A DNA stretch of 64,000 bases from Salinivibrio sharmensis (GTDB lineage: Bacteria; Pseudomonadota; Gammaproteobacteria; Enterobacterales; Vibrionaceae). Location: NCBI RefSeq assembly GCF_001995985.1, contig NZ_MUFC01000001.1, positions 43,178-107,177 of the forward strand, given 5' to 3'. Below, piece after piece: positions 57,459 through 64,000 of the stretch. Position numbers and translations under genes: made by a program. The notes under the pieces were generated by a model. It was given only the letters and a program-made list of their open reading frames with translations. It did no database searches and was not told the origin of the DNA. The first letter of the stretch is position 1. Every line of letters starts with the position of its first letter.

Positions 57459-58577
57459 TCAGGGCGACACCGTTTGTACGCTTATTTGTTCAGGGCGCGT
57501 TTCCCCTTGCCAATACAGCTGACTGGCCACAGTCGCCGCCATTTGCCGATAGACAGCAGCATGCTCACTGTCAGGGCGCGCCACCATACTCGGTGTGCCT
57601 GCGTCTATGTCCTCACGAATCGCTACATGAAGCGGCACTTGTGCTAACACTGGCACTCCCTGTTCACGGGCCATTTTCTCCGCGCCGCCGGTACCAAAAA
57701 TCGCCTCATGATGGCCGCATTGCGAACAAATGTGGTAGCTCATGTTTTCTATTACCCCGAGAACCGGCACCTGTACTTTCTCAAACATCGCCACGCCTTT
57801 AATTGCATCAGCCAGTGCGAGATCCTGTGGCGTGGTGACCACCATCGCTCCCGTCACCGGGAACTGCTGCGCCAGGCTAAGCTGAATGTCACCGGTACCT
57901 GGTGGCATATCCACAACTAAATAATCAAGTTCGGGCCAGCGGGTTTCGTTGATCAATTGGGCAAAGGCTTTCGAGGCCATCGGCCCACGCCACACGGTGG
58001 CATTATCGGCGGGCACCAGGTATCCAATTGAATTAGAGGCAATGTCATGACGCATCACAGGCTCCATCAGTTTGCCATCATGGGTTTGCGGCTCGCTGTC
58101 TTTAGCGCCCAGCATAATCGGCAGCGATGGGCCATACACATCGGCATCGACAATGCCCACTGACGCCCCTTCCGCCTGCAGTGCCAGTGCCAAATTGACC
58201 GCCGTCGTCGATTTACCCACCCCGCCTTTAGCCGAGCTCACCACTAGCAGGTTTTTCACCCCTTTGACGGGCGCCTTATCACCACTTTTTAGCGGCGCCA
58301 CTCTCTGTGTCAGTTGAAACTGCTGCGCCAATGTCGTCGACTGGGCACTCAGCCACTCATTGAGCGCCTGCATCACTGACGCCGCTGCAAATGGAAACGT
58401 CACCTTAAAGCCATCTTCACTCGCGCTTACCCAATATGGTTGGCTTGCCCACTGCTCCACCAAACGTGGATGTGAAAACTGATTCAATAGACTCACTGCA
58501 TCGTCCACATTGGTCAGCGGGGCGGCCGTGTCTTCTTTTTGTTTTTGTGCTTTTTTCTTTTTAGAACCAAACAACAT
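57459..58577 (-). CDS. apbC: Iron-sulphur cluster carrier ATPase ApbC/Mrp
   Basis: A P-loop carrier of the Mrp/NBP35 family that holds and transfers Fe-S clusters. The 372-residue protein has a basic N-terminus (GSKKKKAQKQK) and a DUF59-like region (to about 95). The deviant Walker A SSAKGGVGKST follows, and a cluster motif CSQCG lies near residue 285. It is divergent from metG, as in E. coli. Confidence 0.95.
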   Translation of the reverse strand: MLFGSKKKKAQKQKEDTAAPLTNVDDAVSLLNQFSHPRLVEQWASQPYWVSASEDGFKVTFPFAAASVMQALNEWLSAQSTTLAQQFQLTQRVAPLKSGDKAPVKGVKNLLVVSSAKGGVGKSTTAVNLALALQAEGASVGIVDADVYGPSLPIMLGAKDSEPQTHDGKLMEPVMRHDIASNSIGYLVPADNATVWRGPMASKAFAQLINETRWPELDYLVVDMPPGTGDIQLSLAQQFPVTGAMVVTTPQDLALADAIKGVAMFEKVQVPVLGVIENMSYHICSQCGHHEAIFGTGGAEKMAREQGVPVLAQVPLHVAIREDIDAGTPSMVARPDSEHAAVYRQMAATVASQLYWQGETRPEQISVQTVSP

Positions 58578-58734
58578 GCATCACCATCCCATTGATTAAA
58601 ATATAGTAGGCCAGACTGGCAGCGTTTAACGGATAAACAGCCTCACTCACGGCCTGCACTAGGCAAGGCATATCGTATCAGGTAAGATTTCCGCAATCAT
58701 TCCATTCATATCATAAGAGCGAACAAACAAGATT

Positions 58735-60771
58735 ATGGCTGCAACCCCACGGAAAATTCTGGTGACCTGTGCGCTACCTTATGCGAACGGCTCGATTCAT
58801 TTGGGCCACATGCTCGAGCATATTCAGGCAGACGTATGGGTGCGCTATCAGCGCCTGCGTGGCAACACCACTCATTTTATTTGTGCCGATGATGCTCACG
58901 GCACCCCCATCATGTTAAAAGCGCAGCAAATGGGTGTGGAGCCAGAAGCCATGATCGCTGGCGTGCAACAAGAGCACAAAACCGATTTTGATGGCTTTGA
59001 TATCAGCTTTGACAATTATCACAGCACCCACAGTGATGAGAACCGCGAGCTCGCCTCATTTATTTATACTCAGCTACGCGACAAAGGTTACATCACCAGC
59101 CGCACTATCTCTCAACTGTTTGATCCGGAAAAAGAAATGTTCTTACCGGATCGCTTTGTCAAAGGCGAGTGCCCGAAGTGCCACGCCGACGATCAATACG
59201 GTGATAACTGCGATAACTGTGGGGAAACCTATACCCCAGCGGAGTTGATTAACCCTCGTTCAGCGGTAAGCGGCGCCACGCCCGTGATGCGTGACTCTGA
59301 ACACTTCTTCTTCGATTTGCCGCAATTTGAGCAAATGCTGAATGAATGGACCAAATCCGGCTCACTGCAAAATGAAATTGCCAACAAAATGAACGAGTGG
59401 TTCGAAACCGGTCTTCAGCAGTGGGATATTTCTCGCGATGCGCCCTATTTTGGTTTTGAAATCCCCGATCAGCCCGGCAAATTTTTCTACGTTTGGCTGG
59501 ATGCACCTATTGGTTACATGGGGTCATTTAAAAACTACTGTGACAAGCGCGGCGACATCGACTTTGACGAATACTGGAAAGCGAATAGCGACACCGAGCT
59601 ATACCACTTCATTGGCAAAGACATTGTTTATTTCCATAGTTTGTTCTGGCCCGCCATGCTCGACGGTGCTGGTTTCCGCAAGCCAAACAACGTCTTCGTG
59701 CACGGTTATGTCACCGTCAATGGCGCGAAAATGTCCAAATCGAAAGGGACATTCATTAAAGCAAGCACTTACTTAAAGCACCTTGACCCTGAGTGCCTGC
59801 GTTACTACTACGCGGCCAAACTCAACAGCCGTATTGATGATCTCGATTTAAGCTTGGATGACTTCATCCAGCGCGTGAATACCGATATCGTCAACAAAGT
59901 GGTCAACTTAGCCTCTCGCAACGCGGGTTTCATTAGCAAACGCTTTGACGGTCAACTATCAACCGTTTGCTCCGAGCCTGAGCTTTATCAGTCGTTTATT
60001 GATAAAGCCGAGCATATCGGCGAACTCTACGAAGCGCGCGAGTTTAACCGAGCGATCCGTGAGATCATTGCGCTGGCCGATAAGGCCAACCAGTACGTCG
60101 ATGAGAAAGCGCCTTGGGTGATTGCCAAAGAAGAAGGGAAAGAGGCCGAGCTGCAGGCGATTTGCTCAGTGGGTATTAACTTATTCCGTGTGTTGATGAC
60201 CTACCTCAAACCTGTGATGCCAAAACTGGCGGAACGTGCGGAAGGCTTTTTAAACGATACTCTCACGTGGGAAAGCATTGCGACGCCACTGACTGGCCAT
60301 CAGATCACCAAGTTCAAAGCGCTATTTAATCGAATTGATCCGAAAGCGGTCGATGCCATGATTGCTGACAGCAAAGAAGATGTTGCGACCGAAGAGGCAG
60401 AAAAAGCCAAAGCGCAAGGCCCTCTGGCTGATGAGCCATTGGCTGATGAAATTGAATTCGGTGACTTTGCTAAAGTCGACCTCCGCGTTGCCAAGATCCT
60501 TGAGTGTGAAGCCGTGCCAAAAGCGGACAAACTGCTCAAATTCAAGCTTGATATTGGCGGTGAAATACGCCAGGTATTCTCTGGGATCAAGTCGGCCTAC
60601 AACCCCGAAGATCTGGTGGGCAAGCACACCGTGATGGTCGCCAATTTAAAACCAAGAAAGATGAAGTTTGGCATGTCAGAAGGCATGATTTTAGCGGCCG
60701 GTCCAGGTGGTAAAGACATTTGGATTTTAGAGCCTCACGAAGGTGCACAACCTGGCATGCGCGTCATGTAA
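58735..60771 (+). CDS. metG: Methionyl-tRNA synthetase
   Basis: Class I synthetase of 678 residues (E. coli 677). The HIGH motif appears as HLGH (22-25), the zinc knuckle as CPKC and CDNC (about 146-162), and the KMSKS loop in KMSKSKGTF. The C-terminal tRNA-binding (EMAP-like) domain covers about residues 577-678 and mediates dimerisation. The ribosome site is weak. A strong terminator follows. Confidence 0.98.
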   Translation: MAATPRKILVTCALPYANGSIHLGHMLEHIQADVWVRYQRLRGNTTHFICADDAHGTPIMLKAQQMGVEPEAMIAGVQQEHKTDFDGFDISFDNYHSTHSDENRELASFIYTQLRDKGYITSRTISQLFDPEKEMFLPDRFVKGECPKCHADDQYGDNCDNCGETYTPAELINPRSAVSGATPVMRDSEHFFFDLPQFEQMLNEWTKSGSLQNEIANKMNEWFETGLQQWDISRDAPYFGFEIPDQPGKFFYVWLDAPIGYMGSFKNYCDKRGDIDFDEYWKANSDTELYHFIGKDIVYFHSLFWPAMLDGAGFRKPNNVFVHGYVTVNGAKMSKSKGTFIKASTYLKHLDPECLRYYYAAKLNSRIDDLDLSLDDFIQRVNTDIVNKVVNLASRNAGFISKRFDGQLSTVCSEPELYQSFIDKAEHIGELYEAREFNRAIREIIALADKANQYVDEKAPWVIAKEEGKEAELQAICSVGINLFRVLMTYLKPVMPKLAERAEGFLNDTLTWESIATPLTGHQITKFKALFNRIDPKAVDAMIADSKEDVATEEAEKAKAQGPLADEPLADEIEFGDFAKVDLRVAKILECEAVPKADKLLKFKLDIGGEIRQVFSGIKSAYNPEDLVGKHTVMVANLKPRKMKFGMSEGMILAAGPGGKDIWILEPHEGAQPGMRVM

Positions 60772-60796
60772 CCAGACTGAAACACCTCACAAAATC

Positions 60797-60823
60797 AAAA
60801 GAGCCCAACTGGGCTCTTTTTTT
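60797..60823 (+). terminator. Terminator of metG
   Basis: AAAAGAGCCC (60797-60806) pairs with GGGCTCTTTT (60811-60820) around AACT, with more T. No gene is seen in 60824-61004. Confidence 0.92.
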
Positions 60824-61004
60824 ACCTGCACGCCACCTCAGCCCTGTTATTTGCACTGGCAAGGTGCAGCCACTCCCTAACACGGTGCGTAAAACGCCCA
60901 TCAGCAGGCTCCGTTCAAGGCCATACAAGGCGTGATTAACCTCTCAATTTTGGCATGCTTCATGCTCTGCTCTGTGTAAGCGGAAGCCATAGCAAGGAGA
61001 GCAT

Positions 61005-61790
61005 ATGGAGTGGTTAGTCATGATAGGGATTTTAGCACTCGGGGTTGCTAGCGTTGTCGCTGTTATCATATATCGTCAACGCCCTGACTGGCGGTTACAT
61101 CAATTGCATGAGTTACGTGCTCTACTTCAGCATGCGCGCTATCTTGCCACCCAACCGCGCGTCGACCCCGATGACTATCAGTTGCTGCTTGACCAAACCC
61201 GTCAGTTACACCACTTAGCCCCCCATGGGCAAAAGCCAATGTATCGGCTGTTTTTCCATCATTTGCACGCCTTACCTCAATATGATGATGTGACTCAAGC
61301 CAAAATGAAAAACCGCGCCTTGCAGCACCTGGCGTATTTGGTGGATGAAGCTATCCCCCCGGTGTTAATTGCCTGTGGTGATGACCACACCCTCGCGTCT
61401 TACCAACAAATCTGGTATGCCGTGTTAGAGCTACTTCAAGCTCGCCAACGCTTTTCCTACGCGTCAATACAGCTAGAGAACACAACGCCCAATGCGCACC
61501 AGTCCCTAAGCTTACAACAACAAATACTCACCAAGCGCTTAGCACAACTGCGCGACCTTGAACTGGGTGACGCATTTACCGATAAGATAGACCAAGTTAT
61601 TTCTCAGCTTGATGGTGTACACGCCTTGTCACTCACGCGCCGCCTAGCGCTGGCACAGCAAGTCAATGCTGTGATGCTGGATGCACTCGATATTTTTCTG
61701 GCTGCGCTGCTCGCGCGCTTTCCGACACCAGAAGATGGTATCTTCAATACATTGTCACCCATCAATGATCCACACCATACACAGCAATAA
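61005..61790 (+). CDS. Membrane-anchored helical protein, unknown function
   Basis: A 261-residue protein with AAGGAG before the ATG. Residues 4-24 form a membrane segment, followed by RQRPDW and a helical, His- and Gln-rich body without a motif I can name. Hydrophobic helices near 215-245 (MLDALDIFLAALLARF) may be a second membrane-associated part. It stands alone between metG and serS and shares a terminator region with serS. Confidence 0.7.
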   Translation: MEWLVMIGILALGVASVVAVIIYRQRPDWRLHQLHELRALLQHARYLATQPRVDPDDYQLLLDQTRQLHHLAPHGQKPMYRLFFHHLHALPQYDDVTQAKMKNRALQHLAYLVDEAIPPVLIACGDDHTLASYQQIWYAVLELLQARQRFSYASIQLENTTPNAHQSLSLQQQILTKRLAQLRDLELGDAFTDKIDQVISQLDGVHALSLTRRLALAQQVNAVMLDALDIFLAALLARFPTPEDGIFNTLSPINDPHHTQQ

Positions 61791-61793
61791 AAA

Positions 61794-61814
61794 AAGCCGG
61801 CGCGAGGCCGGCTT
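61794..61814. terminator. Terminator of serS
   Basis: AAGCCGGC (61794-61801) pairs with GCCGGCTT (61807-61814) around GCGAG. On the minus strand it is followed by TTTTTTT, so it mainly serves serS; the convergent gene has less T after it. Confidence 0.88.
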
Positions 61815-61833
61815 GATAGCAATATGGTGACAC

Positions 61834-63153
<1,320 letters not shown>

Positions 63154-63308
63154 TTATCTCTTGTCATCACGATTTGAAGACAAGCTGCGATCGTGCGTAT
63201 TGTATAACGCGATTGGCCGAGGGTGACCGTGGATGTCACCACTACTAGGCGACTGCGCCTCCATGGTGCCGCCGCACTCTAAACCTTACCCAAAAAGGGT
63301 GAAGTTGC

Positions 63309-64000
63309 CTAGCGCTTTTGCGGGCTTTTTGCGTCCAGCTCGTCCAGAAAGGCGAGCTTTTCAGCGATTTTAATTTCTAGCCCGCGATTAACGGGCTGGT
63401 AATAACGCACATCACCGACTTCATCGGGTAAATAACGCTCACCGGCGGCGTAGGCATTGGGTTCATCATGGGCATAGCGATAGCCATCACCGTGTCCCAG
63501 TTGCTCCATCAATGCGGTTGGTGCATTACGAAGGTGCATAGGCACGGGAGCGTTGGCCGTGTCTTTCGCATCGCGTAACGCTTGTTTCCATGCGGTATAA
63601 ACCGCATTACTTTTAGGGGCGCTGGCCAAATACACCGCCGCTTGGGCAATGGCGCGCTCTCCTTCTGCTGGCCCCACGCGGGTAAAGCAGTCCCAGGCGT
63701 TCAGCGCGACCTGCATCGCGCGTGGATCGGCATTACCGACATCCTCCGAAGCGATCGCAAGTAGTCGCCTTGCGACATAGAGTGGGTCGCCTCCTGCACT
63801 GACAATCCGTGCGTACCAATACAATGCTCCATCAGGGCTCGAACCGCGCACCGATTTGTGAAACGCAGAAATCAAGTCGTACCACGCATCCCCCTGCTTA
63901 TCGAACTGCGCCACTTTTTCGCCGGCTACGTCTTTAAGCATCGACATCGTGACTTGGCTATCGGCCATGTCTGCCAACATTTCCAACAGGTTTAACGCCA
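63309..64000 (-). CDS. rarA: Replication-associated recombination protein RarA (3' part)
   Basis: Only the C-terminal 230 residues are inside the window; the gene runs past the right edge. They contain the cluster-type AAA+ C-terminal domain typical of RarA/Mgs[44 protein letters not shown] and [14 protein letters not shown]. The Walker motifs lie outside. RarA acts at stalled replication forks. Upstream of serS, as in E. coli. Confidence 0.95.
   Translation of the reverse strand, partial: ALNLLEMLADMADSQVTMSMLKDVAGEKVAQFDKQGDAWYDLISAFHKSVRGSSPDGALYWYARIVSAGGDPLYVARRLLAIASEDVGNADPRAMQVALNAWDCFTRVGPAEGERAIAQAAVYLASAPKSNAVYTAWKQALRDAKDTANAPVPMHLRNAPTALMEQLGHGDGYRYAHDEPNAYAAGERYLPDEVGDVRYYQPVNRGLEIKIAEKLAFLDELDAKSPQKR

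Overview
The window is a stretch of chromosome from a gamma-proteobacterium of the family Vibrionaceae. Gene order and protein sequences support this: fabV-fadE-psrA, hexR-pyk, sap-psp-ycjXF-tyrR, serC-aroA-cmk-rpsA-ihfB-lapAB-pyrF, nrdAB-yfaE, udk-dcd-asmA, apbC/metG and rarA-serS. The fairly balanced base composition would fit Salinivibrio, Grimontia or Enterovibrio better than a typical Vibrio, but the genus cannot be settled from the sequence alone. Nearly everything is core genome. The only clear mobile-DNA trace is a truncated integron-type integrase at the left edge, followed by a tRNA-Ser gene.

Layout. 1-920: integrase remnant and tRNA-Ser(UGA). 1-5.6 kb: fatty-acid block with fabV, fadE and a PsrA-like TetR regulator whose promoter carries a near-ideal palindromic operator. 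5.6-9.15 kb: a large DUF2339 membrane protein flanked on both sides by candidate sigma-E-dependent small RNAs. The left one starts with a RybB-like seed. The right one is about 145 nt long, like Vibrio VrrA. They share a 12-base seed and a similar terminator. 9.15-12.8 kb: a YeeZ-like oxidoreductase, HexR and pyruvate kinase. 12.9-20.4 kb: rimJ, tyrR, ycjF, ycjX and pspCBA on the minus strand, with pspF divergent and a sigma-54 promoter between. 20.5-25.8 kb: sapABCDF peptide transporter operon. 25.8-37 kb: pyrF, lapBA, ihfB, rpsA, cmk, aroA, serC and gyrA, all minus. 37-43.1 kb: a possible 33-residue membrane protein, ubiG, gph and the nrdA-nrdB-yfaE ribonucleotide reductase operon behind an NrdR-like box. 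43-50 kb: CinA-like protein, TyrP-type permease, TauE/SafE protein, a Methyltransf_32 protein, cysB and a membrane-anchored coiled-coil protein. 50-54 kb: low-molecular-weight phosphatase, Dabb protein, dienelactone hydrolase, cobO and a YdjM-like protein. 53.7-64 kb: asmA, dcd, udk, apbC, metG, an unknown membrane-anchored protein, serS and the 3' part of rarA.

How it fits together. Several blocks concern the cell envelope: psp (inner-membrane stress), two sigma-E-type sRNAs (outer-membrane stress), lapAB (LPS control), asmA, the sap transporter and fatty-acid enzymes. Others supply nucleotides and replication (nrdAB, dcd, udk, cmk, pyrF, gyrA) and translation (rpsA, metG, serS, tRNA-Ser, rimJ). 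No CRISPR array, insertion sequence, rRNA operon, prophage or toxin-antitoxin pair was seen. The most noteworthy candidates are the paired sRNAs around the DUF2339 gene, the 33-codon membrane ORF upstream of ubiG, altered ATPase motifs in PspF and TyrR, and several large inverted repeats in regulatory gaps.
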